The position numbers and the translations under genes were made by a program. From Acanthosepion esculentum (Eukaryota; Mollusca; Cephalopoda; Sepiida; Sepiidae), in assembly GCA_964036315.1 (NCBI GenBank), contig OZ038510.1, positions 84,802,616-84,866,615 of the forward strand: a stretch of DNA of 64,000 nucleotides. Reading direction: 5' to 3'. Below, one piece after another: positions 1 to 10,916 of this stretch (position 1 is its first letter; each line of letters begins with the position of its first letter). The notes below the pieces were generated by a model. It was not told where the DNA came from. It did no database searches and worked only from the letters and a program-made list of their open reading frames with translations.

Positions 1-119
1 TTTTTCTTGGTACTCTTAGCTTGAAATCTGGACGATTGTTTTCGCCTCAATTTCATGTTCATGTTTATTTTTGTTCCTATTTTTCCCTGGAGCACAAAGA
101 TATGGACAATAGTCCGAAT

Positions 120-1340
120 AATGGAAAGAATGTATATAATACATCATCTCAGAAATATAGACAAATACTGAAAGGCCGAAACGTTGTAACAAATATGGCG
201 ACAAAGATGAGGACAATAGTTCGAATAATGTAAATAGTGTACATAATGCCTCATCTCAGAAATATAGACATATACTGGAGGGCCGAAACGTTGTAATAAA
301 TATGGCGATAAAGCTGAGGACAATATTCCGAATAATTTAAATAATGTACATAATACCTCATCTCAGAAATATAGACAGATACTGAAAGGCCGAAACGTTG
401 TAATAAATATGGCGACAAAGATGAGAACAATAGTCCGAATAATGTAAATAGTGTACATAATACCTCATCTCAGAAATATAGACAGATACTGAAAGGCCGA
501 AACGTTGTAATAAATATGGCGACAAAGATGAGAACAATAGTCCGAATAATGTAAATAGTGTACATAATACCTCATCTCAGAAATATAGACAGATACTGAA
601 AGACCGAAACGTTGTAATAAATATGGCGACAATGATGAGGACAATAGTCCGAATAATGTAAAGAATGTACATAATACATCATCTCAGAAATATAGACAAA
701 TACTGAAAGGCCGAAACGTTGTAACAAATATGGCGACAAAGATGAGGACAATAGTCCGAATAATGTAAATAGTGTACATAATACCTCATCTCAGAAATAT
801 AGACAAATACTGGAGGGCCGAAACGTTGTAATAAATATGGCGATAACGCTGAGGACAATGTTCCGAATAATTTAAATAATGTACATAATACCTCATCTCA
901 GAAATATAGACAGATACTGAAAGGCCGAAACGTTGTAATAAATATGGCGACAAAGATGAGAACAATAGTCCGAATAATGTAAATAGTGTACATAATACCT
1001 CATCTCAGAAATATAGACAGATACTGAAAGACCGAAACGTTGTAATAAATATGGCGACAATGATGAGGACAATAGTCCGAATAATGTAAAGAATGTACAT
1101 AATACATCATCTCAGAAATATAGACAAATACTGAAAGGCCGAAACGTTGTAAAAAATATGGCGATAAAAATGAGGACAATAGTTCGAATAATGTAAATAG
1201 TGTACATAATACCTCATCTCAGATATATAGACAAATACTAAAAGGCCGAAACGTTGTGATTTAATATGGCGACAAAGTCGAGGACAATATTCCGAATAAT
1301 GTACATAATACCTCATCTCAGAAATATAGCCACATACTGT
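120..1340. repeat. 107-bp satellite array (SINE C tail)
   Basis: Eleven consecutive units repeat at exactly 107 bp: the word GGCCGAAACGTTGT recurs with CCG at 176, 283, 390, 497, 604, 711, 818, 925, 1032, 1139 and 1246. Each unit also carries AATATGGCGACAAAGATGAG and CATCTCAGAAATATAGACAG. The same sequence is the 3' tail of the SINE C copies elsewhere in the window. Units 1, 2 and 3 reappear as units 6, 7 and 8, so there is a five-unit higher-order repeat. The array decays after about 1330. Confidence 0.92.
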
Positions 1341-1344
1341 GTGT

Positions 1345-1925
1345 ATACGTGTTTTCTAAGGAGGGCCTGTGCCGAGACTGGAATGCAATTAAAATAAAAA
1401 GCCTAAGTAGTATATACTGATCAAAGAGACATGGTAACTTTTGTTTGTTTATTGCGTAAATAAAAGTAATTAATAGCAAGTACTTGTTTGTCGAATATGC
1501 CCGTAAACTTTTTTTTCAAATGACAACTGAAATAGAAAGAAAACCGGTTGTTTTCCAGCCCTGGGGATCCGATTACCAATGTAGACACCTGCACTCCCCA
1601 GGGCATCGTTTTCCTTTGAATCTCTTTGCAAAATTATATTCTGTCTCTTGCGAATCCTTTTTTTTTTTTTAATCATCTTTCATTTTGAGATGCAAACCTA
1701 TTCGAATTTCATTAGTGAGACCTTTGTCAGTTGTTGTTGCTTAACTCGTATTTCGTCTTATTTCTCATGCTTGTACATCTAGTATTTATCTCCTTAAGTC
1801 TTCTGCGCACTTTACAAGTAGTAAAGTCACTTGTTAGCAATTTCTAATTAGTCTTTAATTCAACTTATTTCTCTTGATTAGTATTAGTTGCTGTTCATGA
1901 TGACGGTAGTCTTTGAGTATAGAAT
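1345..1925. other. no recognised feature
   Basis: AT-rich sequence with short homopolymers. I see no repeat family, coding signal or RNA gene here. Confidence 0.5.
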
Positions 1926-2215
1926 CCAGAGGTTGGCAGTGAATATTTCGAAGAGAGTAGGGAAGCGTAGTTCAGGTTAGCAGTGGATATCCCGATAAAG
2001 TAGCAGAGCGTAGTTCAGTAGTTCTTTCTTCTGTTCTTTCGCCTGACATGTTGGCACTGGATATTCGGAGAGAGTAAAGAAAATGGCCGCGTTTATACAC
2101 GACGGATTGAATATTTTACGTCTCCTGATTGGTTAACATTCTATTGGGGAACTATAAAGTGAGTCAAGTCATTTGGGTTGGCTCACTAGTTACATAACGG
2201 TACACAAAAATTGTA
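1926..2215 (+). other. possible solo LTR or promoter-like block
   Basis: Three short related segments begin near 1933, 1976 and 2046 (each TTRGCANTGRATAT followed by a purine-rich stretch and, in the first two, AGCGTAGTTCAG). They are followed by an inverted CCAAT box (CTGATTGGTTAAC, near 2124) and ACTATAAAGTGAG near 2150. The layout resembles the U3/promoter part of a retroelement LTR. I cannot find paired LTR ends, a primer-binding site or coding sequence, so this stays tentative. Confidence 0.25.
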
Positions 2216-2515
2216 ACATTAGTTTTCAAGTTGATGGAATCTCGTAGATTACAAATTATCATTATTATTAAATTAGAACTTATATTTTTTTTTTTCATCT
2301 CAGTTTTGCAGTTTCCTTATCCCTAGTAGCAATAGATATAATAGTCTTAAGTTGCATTAAATAATTTATGTAACATATGTAAATAAATTTAATTTTTTAG
2401 TACTTTTTCTGGTAAAAGACACTTTCCGGACATCCTAATATTTAAATAAATTTAATGAAGATTTGTTTCTATGTCCTTATATAAAATAATGAAAATAAAT
2501 TTTACTCGATATGAA

Positions 2516-2665
2516 TGTGAATGTGAGAGCGCTTCGATGTGGCGTACTGTTAGTAAGCTTGCCTCGATATATCACTTACTAGTGAGTTCAATTCTCTCAA
2601 GGTGCTCTATACGGTTGGCCTTGTGCCACATCTAATCTATGCTTAGTAAATCACTACATATAACC
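2516..2665 (+). mobile_element. tRNA-derived SINE, family A
   Basis: A degenerate tRNA-like head (GATGTGGCGTACTGTTAGTAAG as A-box region, GAGTTCAATTCTC as B box) is followed by the family tail GGCCTTGTGCCACATCTAAT and a GCTTAGTAAATCAC end. Confidence 0.7.
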
Positions 2666-2667
2666 AC

Positions 2668-2815
2668 AGGCACCCCGATGTGATGTAATGGCTAACATAC
2701 TTGTCTCACTAGAACAATTACGACCGAGTACTGAGTTCAGTCCTCACTGGTCGCATGTGCCACACTGTTATGATTTCGGCCTTGTGCCACTCTGTTGTGA
2801 CCAAGTAAATGGTTA
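2668..2815 (+). mobile_element. tRNA-derived SINE, family A
   Basis: Directly follows the previous copy in the same orientation. A-box region GATGTAATGGCTAACATACT, B-box region GAGTTCAGTCCTCACTGG, then GGCCTTGTGCCACTCTG. Confidence 0.7.
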
Positions 2816-2819
2816 AGTA

Positions 2820-3218
2820 CACCAGAATAGTATTACACGACTAGTAAGTGTTTATCGAATGCACTAGCGCTCAATCTATTCACTGTTCAATGTTATATTT
2901 AACAGCCCCACCCCCACACACACATGGGTCGTATGTGGCACAAGGCCGAGTTTACCGTGGCTTCTCTGAGCCGGTAGGCTCGGCCAAAAATATTCCCTTA
3001 GAACCCGTATAAACGGGTTCAGGGTCTGTCTACCTCCCCGGAGGAAACTTTGCCGAAGGCAAAGTTTCGTCCGGGTTCCTCTCCGCTCAAGGCAGAGAGT
3101 TCCACAGATGAACAATCTATTCACTGTTCACTATTCCCTGAAGCCTTCTCTCCTACTAATCTTATAGTAGGCGGAAAAGTCTAAAATAGACTCTTAAGAG
3201 GGAGGAGTCCACAACACA
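2820..3218 (-). repeat. hairpin-rich repeat H, copy 1
   Basis: About 400 bp, repeated almost in full at 3396-3780 and in diverged, opposite orientation at 23335-23560. It holds several perfect short hairpins: GAACCC pairing with GGGTTC (3001-3020), AAACTTTGCC pairing with GGCAAAGTTT (3045-3067), and GAGCC pairing with GGCTC (about 2965-2978). It also contains the SINE A tail word, so it may be a SINE-linked body. No protein of a known kind is encoded. Confidence 0.75.
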
Positions 3219-3327
<109 letters not shown>

Positions 3328-3395
3328 ATGTGACCAAGTAAACGGTTAAGTAATAACAAAAACCAGGTTTGCAGATATATCGTATATTAAACAGT

Positions 3396-3780
3396 AAGTA
3401 CACCAGAAGAGTATTACACGACTAGTGAAAGTGTATTGAATGAATTAGCGCTCAATCTATTCACTGTTAATATTTAACAGCCGCCTCACGAGCCGTGTAT
3501 GTGGCACAAGGCCGAGTTTACCATGGGTTCGCCAAAAATATTCCCTTAGAACCCGTATAAACGGGTTCAGGATCTGTCTACCGCCCCGGCCTAAACTTTG
3601 CCGTTCGGCAAAGCCTCATCGAGGTTCCTCTCCGCTCAAGGTAGAGAGTTCGACAGTAATGAACAATCAATTCACTGTTCACTGTTCCCCGAAGCTTCTC
3701 TCCTCGTAATCTTATAGTAAGCGGAAGAGTCTAACATAGACTTTTTAGTGGGAGGACACCACAAAACAGACTTAATCACA
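3396..3780 (-). repeat. hairpin-rich repeat H, copy 2
   Basis: Direct duplicate of 2820-3218. It keeps GAACCC/GGGTTC (3549-3568). In the second hairpin (about 3593-3612) the loop changes from GAA to a longer stem ending CCG TT CGG, so pairing is preserved although the sequence differs. Confidence 0.75.
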
Positions 3781-4190
3781 ACATATAGCTATAGTTGAGA
3801 TCCAAAGCAGGGGGGGGGAGTTAAAAGTTGATTTTTTTTTCTTTTAATCGTACAGATAGCTCTCATTAAACTGAATATCATTTTAGTAAGTAAAACACAA
3901 TGTGTGACTGTTGTAAAATTCGTTTATTTAATATCACTTATGCACTTTCATAATTAACAAAAAAAAAATCTAATCACAAAAAAAAATCTTATGCTCACTG
4001 AATGCTGGATGGACATTTCACGCTGACATATGAAGAAAAGACATGAAGCGATAGATGTGGGGGTCCTATTTATGAGTGTCCTCAGAAACTAAGAAACGTG
4101 GGTTCAACTGCTATTAAAATATCTAAACTCCTATATATCACTGAGTGTTGGACAATATTCCTACACAGGAAGGAGATGTTTCAGTGCGCG
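3781..4190. other. no recognised feature
   Basis: AT-rich; poly-G and poly-A runs only. Confidence 0.4.
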
Positions 4191-4194
4191 TAGG

Positions 4195-4345
4195 TCGCTA
4201 CCGAATGTGACACAAGCGATTTTCTAAGACTTTCTTAGACTTGGCAAAAGGACGAAAGTGTGGGGCACCCAATGAGGATCGAACTCACTATTCAGTCGTA
4301 ATTCGTAAAACAAGCTCGCTAACCACTACACCACGTACAAGTACC
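4195..4345 (-). mobile_element. tRNA-derived SINE, family A
   Basis: On the minus strand: CGTGGTGTAGTGGTTAGCGA (A-box region) and GAGTTCGATCCTCATTGGG (B box). This is the clearest tRNA-like head of family A. It is followed by a diverged tail. Confidence 0.75.
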
Positions 4346-4466
4346 CATATCCCTACCTATGAAGAAGAGACTTGAAGCAGCGGGATTGAAACTCTATTTA
4401 GGGATATTCTTAGAAACAAAATAAGGAGTGTTCAACTCGTAAACCCCAATATACATACATACATAC

Positions 4467-4790
<324 letters not shown>

Positions 4791-4862
4791 AAATATGTTA
4801 GCTGATACTGAATGCGTTACAGTATGTACCGCACATATATAATATATAAATTATATAAAAAT

Positions 4863-4864
<2 letters not shown>

Positions 4865-4926
<62 letters not shown>
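4865..4926. repeat. (AT)n microsatellite
   Basis: Uninterrupted AT dinucleotides. Forms the left border of the following MITE. Confidence 0.98.
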
Positions 4927-4932
<6 letters not shown>

Positions 4933-5441
4933 ATTTTCTGGCTTATAAGACGCTGTGGCTTGGAAGACGCACCCTAATATTGGAAAAAAATTTCTAAGAA
5001 AACAATCATTCTCGCACAACACATACACTATGCATCCCTCACATTCTGGCGCCACGTATTGTTAACATTAATAACTCGTCCAATTCTGTTTGTATGACAA
5101 TGACATCCAAGTCAAGCACAGAAAGGCTCCCTCTACGGCTAGTAAACAAAGCATGTTTAAGCTTGTGGCTCGGCTCCAGGAAAGTTTATAGTCTTGGAAG
5201 TACTTGTAACAGCTAAGTACTGAGATTACATCATATAAAAGGCCGAATTAGATAGATAGCTAACATTGTAGTTTAATGACTCAAAATACAAATCCATGTC
5301 CCTATAAGTCAAGCCAATTAGGTGATCGTTCAAGCTTACTTTAGCTTGGGCGTTGCCTTATATTCGTCTTGGCAGGCGCATACGTATTTTTTCAGGGTAT
5401 TTTTTAGGAAAATTATCGCATCTTGTAAGCCGAAAATATAC

Positions 5442-5443
<2 letters not shown>
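4927..5443. mobile_element. non-autonomous TIR DNA transposon (MITE, ~0.5 kb)
   Basis: Left end CCGTATTTTCTGGCTTATAA matches the inverted right end CCGTATATTTTCGGCTTACAA, each followed by GA(C/T)GC. Both ends lie directly in (AT)n, fitting a TA-type target. No transposase is present. CCGTATTTTC-type ends are common in animal DNA transposons, but I do not assign a superfamily. Confidence 0.65.

Positions 5444-5502
<59 letters not shown>
5444..5502. repeat. (AT)n microsatellite
   Basis: Continuous AT dinucleotides at the right border of the MITE. Confidence 0.98.
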
Positions 5503-5504
<2 letters not shown>

Positions 5505-5510
5505 TGTGCC

Positions 5511-5700
5511 TTTAAAACTCAGTAAATTTTAAAAAATAAGTTACTCCAAAATTCGCTTGAGGATGAAATGGAACTAATGTTTTTAATTTTAATACAAAAT
5601 TAAATTCGAAGCTTTTAGCTTCCATTTTTGAAACATGGTTATTACTGTGTAGCGAAAAACCATATTTAAATCAGTTAATTTATAATATTAATGCTCTGTA
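5511..5700 (-). repeat. interspersed repeat J, minus copy
   Basis: Reverse-oriented relative of 11611-11790. Shared words include ACTGAGTTTTAAA at the end, CGAATTTTGGA, and AACCATGTT followed by AACTGATTTAAATATGG. Both copies abut (AT)n. Confidence 0.7.
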
Positions 5701-5778
5701 AATTTACATTGAGCAATATTCTGCAAAAATACAAATATCAATAAGAACACCGGATTATATATCTTACTGTTCTTTCTT

Positions 5779-5858
<80 letters not shown>
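5779..5858. repeat. (AT)n microsatellite
   Basis: About 80 bases of AT dinucleotides. Confidence 0.98.
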
Positions 5859-5861
<3 letters not shown>

Positions 5862-5867
5862 ATAATC

Positions 5868-5932
5868 CTAAGGAGCCCAGCAAACCTACCTAGGTTTCAC
5901 CTAATCCGATCTTCAGGGTAATGCTGGCTGAA
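5868..5932 (-). repeat. repeat with hammerhead-like core (minus)
   Basis: On the minus strand: CTGAAGA (5916-5910), a short pairable segment, then GAAAC (5898-5894) and CTAGGTAGGTTTGCTGG. The upstream GCCAGCA can pair with the downstream TGCTGG. The same block occurs at 8128-8195 (plus) and inside the foldback at 36821-36914. Confidence 0.6.
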
Positions 5933-5934
5933 AA

Positions 5935-6330
5935 GGAAGGTTATGGAACAGAATTTATACTTAAACCAAACATAACCATGACCACGTGAAGAAAAAAGAA
6001 ATAAACAAGCCAAAACACGGGGTGGGTGGGTATGTACTTCATTAAACAACCAAAAAAAAAACTATTCTAATAACCAGCTTTTCCTGTGCCTGCACCTACT
6101 AAGAATTTCCGATTTTTGGTTCAATAAATTTTTAGGTTCCTTCTAGTTAGCGATCGCTAGTTTTTCCTCCATGCATAGAGAACAGAATTTATCACCGGCC
6201 TTGTATTTATAACATTTTCTTAATATTTCTCATTTCAAAATGGGGCCATTATTATCTATACTTGTGGACAAGGTGGTACTATGTTTATAGTTTTCTCTAT
6301 TGAAACTAGAGAGCTATCCGAGTTTTTTAC
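5935..6330 (-). mobile_element. Penelope-like element 3' fragment
   Basis: On the minus strand a reading frame ends FCSLCMEEKLAIAN (about 6155-6195), the end of the GIY-YIG endonuclease region of Penelope-like retroelements, here followed by 3' sequence. The rest of the domain is too degraded to read. It parallels the better copy at 7430-7800, with which it shares TAACCAGCTTTTCCTG and CCATGCATAGAGAACAG. Confidence 0.6.
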
Positions 6331-6342
6331 AAACGAGTACCA

Positions 6343-6343
<1 letters not shown>

Positions 6344-6421
<78 letters not shown>
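6344..6421. repeat. (AT)n microsatellite
   Basis: About 78 bases of AT dinucleotides. Confidence 0.98.
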
Positions 6422-6425
<4 letters not shown>

Positions 6426-6494
6426 GCTTGAGGCATTCGGAAGTCTAGTCGCACTGAGGAGCTGTGATACAACGAAACAGTACTGTCTGTGAAT

Positions 6495-6495
<1 letters not shown>

Positions 6496-6586
<91 letters not shown>
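6496..6586. repeat. (CA)n(TA)n compound microsatellite
   Basis: CA dinucleotides to about 6540, then TA to 6586. Confidence 0.98.
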
Positions 6587-6588
<2 letters not shown>

Positions 6589-6649
6589 TTGAACAATAAA
6601 AAAGTATTAAAAAATGTAAAAATAAAAACCTTCAGACACACTGGATTGT

Positions 6650-6897
6650 ATATTAATATTCTTTCGTTTTTATTATTATTATTTCATTGAGATTCCTCGA
6701 CTAGTTTCGGCCAACATGGCCATCACCAGCACAAAAAAATCTGCTTGCTGGTAGCAGTGAACTACAGAAATGAATGTCTTGATGGAGAAAATCAACTTTT
6801 GTCTGTAGTTTTCATTTGTTTTTTTTATTTTTTTAACATGAATTTTGGTCAGCCTTGTGTTAGTCAAACAGTCTCTTTTAAGCTGTTAAGATATATT
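6650..6897. repeat. repeat K, copy 1
   Basis: From 6728 it matches 7873-8030 closely (TTGCTGGTAGCAGTGAACTA through GCTTTTAAGCTGTTAAGATA). Upstream, on the minus strand, CTGGTGA (6729-6723), a GGCC/GGCC stem and GAAAC (6708-6704) resemble a damaged hammerhead core. Both copies lie next to Penelope-like fragments and probably belong to that element (inference). Confidence 0.65.
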
Positions 6898-6958
6898 ATA
6901 TATATGTACGTACATTTATATATGTATATATATATAAATATATATATATATAATGTAC

Positions 6959-7053
<95 letters not shown>
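6898..7053. repeat. imperfect (AT)n tract
   Basis: AT dinucleotides with scattered GTAC and TTT interruptions. Confidence 0.95.
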
Positions 7054-7055
<2 letters not shown>

Positions 7056-7429
7056 GTACAGAGCCCATCCTAAAAATGTATACATACTTCAGGAAAGGAA
7101 AAACTTGTATAATATTGTACTACTAAATTTAATTAGACATCACGAGATTAATGCAAGTTATCTTTGAGCTCTACAAATCCCAAGAGATACTCAAAATGGT
7201 TGTCTTAGCTTCCAGCCATTTATTAGTACAATGAGCTACTTTGGGGGAAACGTTCTTCAAAATTCATTGCTCGTAATTTTACACGAATGTATTGCTAATA
7301 TTAAAACCTATTTGTACATATTCATAATGTGCTTTGGGGGTCAATTATTTGTACAGAGCTGGGATCCTAATAGATGCTACCACCCCGGATCAGGGTGACA
7401 AAATAATATAATTAAAAAACAAACAAACA
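7054..7429. other. mostly unrecognised; short repeat G piece
   Basis: Only 7345-7400 is recognisable. It carries the repeat G words GTACAGAGCTGGGATCC and CTACCACCCCGGATCAGGG. Confidence 0.4.
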
Positions 7430-7800
7430 ACGTACTTTATTGAACAACCAACAAAACAAAACAAGAAAACAAAAAAGAAAACTATTCTAATAACCAGCTT
7501 TTCCTGCGCCTCCACCTACTAAGAATTTTTAGGTTCCTTCTAGTTAGCGACATCTAGGTTTTCCTCCATGCATAGAGAACAGAATTTATCACCTGCCTTA
7601 TGATGGGGCCATTATTATCTTCTTGTTTGATCTTCCATATATATGTGCACAGGGTGGTACTATGTTTATAGGTTTCGCTATTGAAACTACTGACGTGGTT
7701 GTAATAACGTATTTTGAACTTATTCTGGGTGGATCCTATGTAAACTTTAGGGTTCTTATCAATATCAATATTGTTCGATTTATTTGTGTGTGTATTAACC

Positions 7801-7802
<2 letters not shown>
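7430..7802 (-). pseudogene. Penelope-like element GIY-YIG endonuclease fragment
   Basis: The minus strand encodes KVYIGSTQNKFKIRYYNH, then SFNSETYKHSTTLCTYIW and KIKQ. This is the YIG motif plus the RYYNH and T-L-YIW spacing typical of the C-terminal GIY-YIG endonuclease of Penelope-like retroelements, which nicks target DNA for retrotransposition. After a frameshift the expected cysteine motif appears as FCSLCMEENLDVAN in another frame (about 7560-7590). The reverse transcriptase and the first GIY half-motif are missing. The copy is cut at 7803 by (AT)n. It is a dead 3' fragment, and the family assignment rests on motif recognition only. Confidence 0.75.

Positions 7803-7872
<70 letters not shown>
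7803..7872. repeat. (AT)n microsatellite
   Basis: About 70 bases of AT dinucleotides. Confidence 0.98.
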
Positions 7873-7877
<5 letters not shown>

Positions 7878-8029
7878 TGCTGGTAGCAGTGAACTACAGA
7901 AATGAGTGTCTTGATGGAGAAAATCAAATTTTGTCTGTAGTTTTCATTTGTTTTTTTGATTTTTTTAACATGAATTTTGGTCAGACCTTGTGTTGGTCAA
8001 ACAGTCTCTTTTAAGCTGTTAAGATATTT

Positions 8030-8030
<1 letters not shown>
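7873..8030. repeat. repeat K, copy 2
   Basis: Direct repeat of 6728-6897 with few substitutions. Again placed beside a Penelope-like fragment and an (AT)n tract. Confidence 0.8.
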
Positions 8031-8066
<36 letters not shown>

Positions 8067-8077
8067 ACGTACATTTA

Positions 8078-8125
<48 letters not shown>

Positions 8126-8127
8126 TA
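8031..8127. repeat. (TA)n(GT)n(TA)n compound microsatellite
   Basis: Alternating TA, GT and TA blocks. Confidence 0.97.
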
Positions 8128-8194
8128 TTTGCTGGCATTTCCCTGACGATCCGTTTAGGTGAAACCTAGGTAGGTTTGCTTGGTTCCTTATTTT

Positions 8195-8198
<4 letters not shown>
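8128..8198 (+). repeat. repeat with hammerhead-like core (plus)
   Basis: CTGACGA (8143-8149), a short CC/GG stem, then GAAAC (8161-8165) and CTAGGTAGGTTTGCTTGG. Same family as 5868-5932, but position 7 of the core (C here, A there) and the stem bases differ. Confidence 0.6.
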
Positions 8199-8271
<73 letters not shown>

Positions 8272-8276
8272 CCATT

Positions 8277-8340
<64 letters not shown>
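8199..8340. repeat. (AT)n and (TA)n(GT)n microsatellites
   Basis: An AT tract to about 8270, a short AACCATT spacer, then TA and GT blocks. Confidence 0.97.
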
Positions 8341-8342
<2 letters not shown>

Positions 8343-9244
8343 CGTGCGTTTGAATACTCGACAATCTCTTTCCAGAGGTAGAATAGACTTAAAGCGACAA
8401 ATATGTATTTCTCCTAGTAAGTATCTTTAGAAACAAAGAAAGGAAGCCTCAGATGCCTCAAAACTTAACTTCAGTACAGAAAAGTAATTTTGAGTCAAAG
8501 CTATGTGGGAAACTATCTGTGACTTCAATTTCAAAAATTAAGTTTTGTTTAAAATTAAAATAAAAGGAAAATAAAACAAGAACCTATTTAAAATTACTTT
8601 TAAAATTTTATATTTTGAAGGCCCGCAATTTTTCCTTATTAACACAAAAGAATATATTTGAAACAAAAGAATTCATTTCCTCTAAAGAAAAAAAAAAGGA
8701 GGGTGTTAATTTTTATATAATCGTGTTAACGCAGCAGAAAAAATTAAAATTGTTTGAAAAATTTAAATTTTTATAACAGATATTGTAAAAGAAAAAAAAA
8801 AGAAAAAAATGGAGAAAAAAAGAGAATAATAAACAGTAATCCTGATGTCTATGGCCAGGGGCAACATGCAGACCCCGATACGTAATGATATGAACGCTCC
8901 CTAAATTCCGTTTACCCTCCAGACCGAAGCGAAAGAAAGAAGTAGATGCGAAAGAAAGAAGCAGATACGTAAAGAACAATTCATATGTGTATAGTCCGCC
9001 GATTCTCCTACGATGCATTCGCGTGGATTGAGGCAGTTGTAATCAGGTATGGTAGTTCGGAGAAAACGCGTTAGAAGTTGAACCACGTTTTCTGCGTGTA
9101 TGTAAATGTAAGCATTGTCATTTTCACATACCGAACTCCTCTTTTAATTAATTGAATAAAGGAATATCGTTCATAGCATTTTTTAATCACACATTTTATG
9201 CGTACAAAGTTGTTAAAATATAAAAAGGAATCATTACAATGAAT
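8341..9244. other. no recognised feature
   Basis: AT-rich with poly-A and poly-T stretches. A slightly GC-richer patch (8840-9080) has open frames but nothing recognisable. Confidence 0.4.
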
Positions 9245-9298
9245 AATATATATATATATATATATATATAGTTGTATATTTAGGCAGCAATCCTTCTT

Positions 9299-9834
9299 TT
9301 ATGCAAGTTTCATTAAAAACGACAGACAAGGTACTACGGTTAAGTTTTTTATTTAATTTTTCTTGTGTACGAACAAGAGCTTTCTTTGCTGGACAAAGGG
9401 TGTGTAAGAAGTGTCCAAATGTTTTATGTTTCCGAGCGCTTTCGGCTATACCTTTAGCCATTATCAAGGATGATTTGATTTTTCAGCTTAATTGAGTGTG
9501 TGCATTATGTATATGTCTTAGTGTGTAGTAGGGGTGTTTTAATTTCCGAATACGGTTAGCACGTTGTGGCTTTGTTCGTAGTTAATATTGTTAAGGGTAG
9601 GCTTTTTCTTTTTTATTATTAAAGCCTCCATTATTTTTAACTTTTTTTACAGGTAGAAGCAATTAATATATTTGTGTTTTCTACTAGTATATTTCTAATG
9701 GAGTCTGGCAAATTTTTGTGTGTTTAAATGGGTTCTAATGGAGCTGTCCAGCAAAGAAAGCTCTTGTTCGTACACAAGAAAAATTAAATAAAAAACTTAA
9801 CCGTAGTACCTTGGCTGTCGTTTTTAATGAAACT

Positions 9835-9840
<6 letters not shown>
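9299..9840. repeat. ~540-bp foldback element
   Basis: The first ~95 bases (from ATGCAAGTTTCATTAAAAAC) recur inverted at 9747-9840, including GTACGAACAAGAGCTTTCTT with its complement. (AT)n lies near the left end (9247-9270) and directly at the right end (9838-9884). No transposase is visible. Confidence 0.8.

Positions 9841-9884
<44 letters not shown>
9838..9884. repeat. (AT)n microsatellite
   Basis: AT dinucleotides linking the foldback to repeat L. Confidence 0.98.
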
Positions 9885-9888
<4 letters not shown>

Positions 9889-10066
9889 TAAAGTGTGCTA
9901 TATTTATGAGATAAAGTGCTCAATATCAGAGATAGAGCGTGTGTAAATATAAAAGTGAACATAGAAGTCAACACTTAGAGGCGACAGTCTATTTCATGCT
10001 AGATTGCATCTAGCATTAAACAGACTGTCGCCTCTAAGTGTTGACTTGTATTTTGACCTTTATATT

Positions 10067-10071
<5 letters not shown>
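9885..10071. repeat. repeat L with 81-bp hairpin
   Basis: AGTCTTAAAGTGTGCTATAT and CTCAATATCAGAGATAGAGC recur at 27474-27600. Here the 3' part is a long hairpin (9966-10046): AGTCAACACTTAGAGGCGAC pairs with its complement around TTGCA. The 27.5-kb copy lacks the second arm. Confidence 0.8.

Positions 10072-10112
<41 letters not shown>
10072..10112. repeat. (AT)n microsatellite
   Basis: AT dinucleotides between repeat L and the next foldback. Confidence 0.97.
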
Positions 10113-10113
<1 letters not shown>

Positions 10114-10137
10114 AATATGTTGTGCAGTTCAATTTAT

Positions 10138-10568
10138 ATTACAATGAATCATTCATACAAAAAGTAAATTAGTAAAGTTAATGATATAAAATGGCGAAAT
10201 CCTTTCGCTAATAAAATTTTAAAGATGCATTAATGTACTAATCTCTCGATGATCCTTGTTTTTTTTTTAAATTATAAGCTTTTATAAAATTATATAAGTT
10301 TATTAAAAATTATATTATGAGATCTTTAAAATTATAATTATAACCAAAAACAAAATAATTTTCATGCCTGAAGATGATTGAATGTACAGTTGAAAGTACT
10401 TGCGCAGTTAAGAAAGACCTTTTCAGCTTATAATTTTACAAAATAAGGATCATAACATTCATTGATTAGTAGGTTAATGCATATTAACATTTTGCTAGCG
10501 AAGGGATTTCGCCATTTTATATCATTAACTTTACTAATTTACTTTTTGTATGAATGATTCATTGTAAT
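10138..10568. repeat. ~430-bp foldback element
   Basis: The left arm (10138-10275) and right arm (10430-10568) are inverted copies: ATTACAATGAATCATTCATA and AATGGCGAAATCC appear in both. The central loop holds CCTGAAGATGATTG and GTTGAAAGTA. (CA)n(TA)n follows directly. Confidence 0.85.

Positions 10569-10654
<86 letters not shown>
10569..10654. repeat. (CA)n(TA)n compound microsatellite
   Basis: CA to about 10598, then TA. Confidence 0.98.
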
Positions 10655-10658
<4 letters not shown>

Positions 10659-10771
10659 AAAAAGACAATAGGAAGCCTGTAATTTTAGCCCACGCGTTTC
10701 GTCCAGTGTGAACGATTTCTTTGGACGAAACACGTCGGCTAAAACTAGTTTTCCTATTGTCTTTTTCCTTT
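10655..10771. repeat. 117-bp foldback element
   Basis: AAGGAAAAAGACAATAGGAA at the left pairs with its complement at the right. Inside, CGTTTCGTCCA and TGGACGAAAC form an inner inverted pair. It abuts (TA)n on the left. Confidence 0.85.
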
Positions 10772-10817
10772 ATAAATATTTTCTTTTACTACAGGTTAAA
10801 TCTTAGAATTTTTTACA

Positions 10818-10824
10818 TATATAA

Positions 10825-10912
<88 letters not shown>
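10818..10912. repeat. (TA)n(GT)n compound microsatellite
   Basis: TA then about 65 bases of GT. Confidence 0.98.

Positions 10913-10916
<4 letters not shown>

Noticed and set aside
120..1340. A CRISPR-like array
   Set aside because: Units are contiguous with no unique spacers, in eukaryotic sequence; it is a satellite.
1926..2215. A confirmed LTR retrotransposon
   Set aside because: Only promoter-like words and short internal repeats; no second LTR, primer-binding site or pol sequence.
3750..3850. Poly-G run as a G-quadruplex regulatory site
   Set aside because: A single G run without the four-tract pattern.
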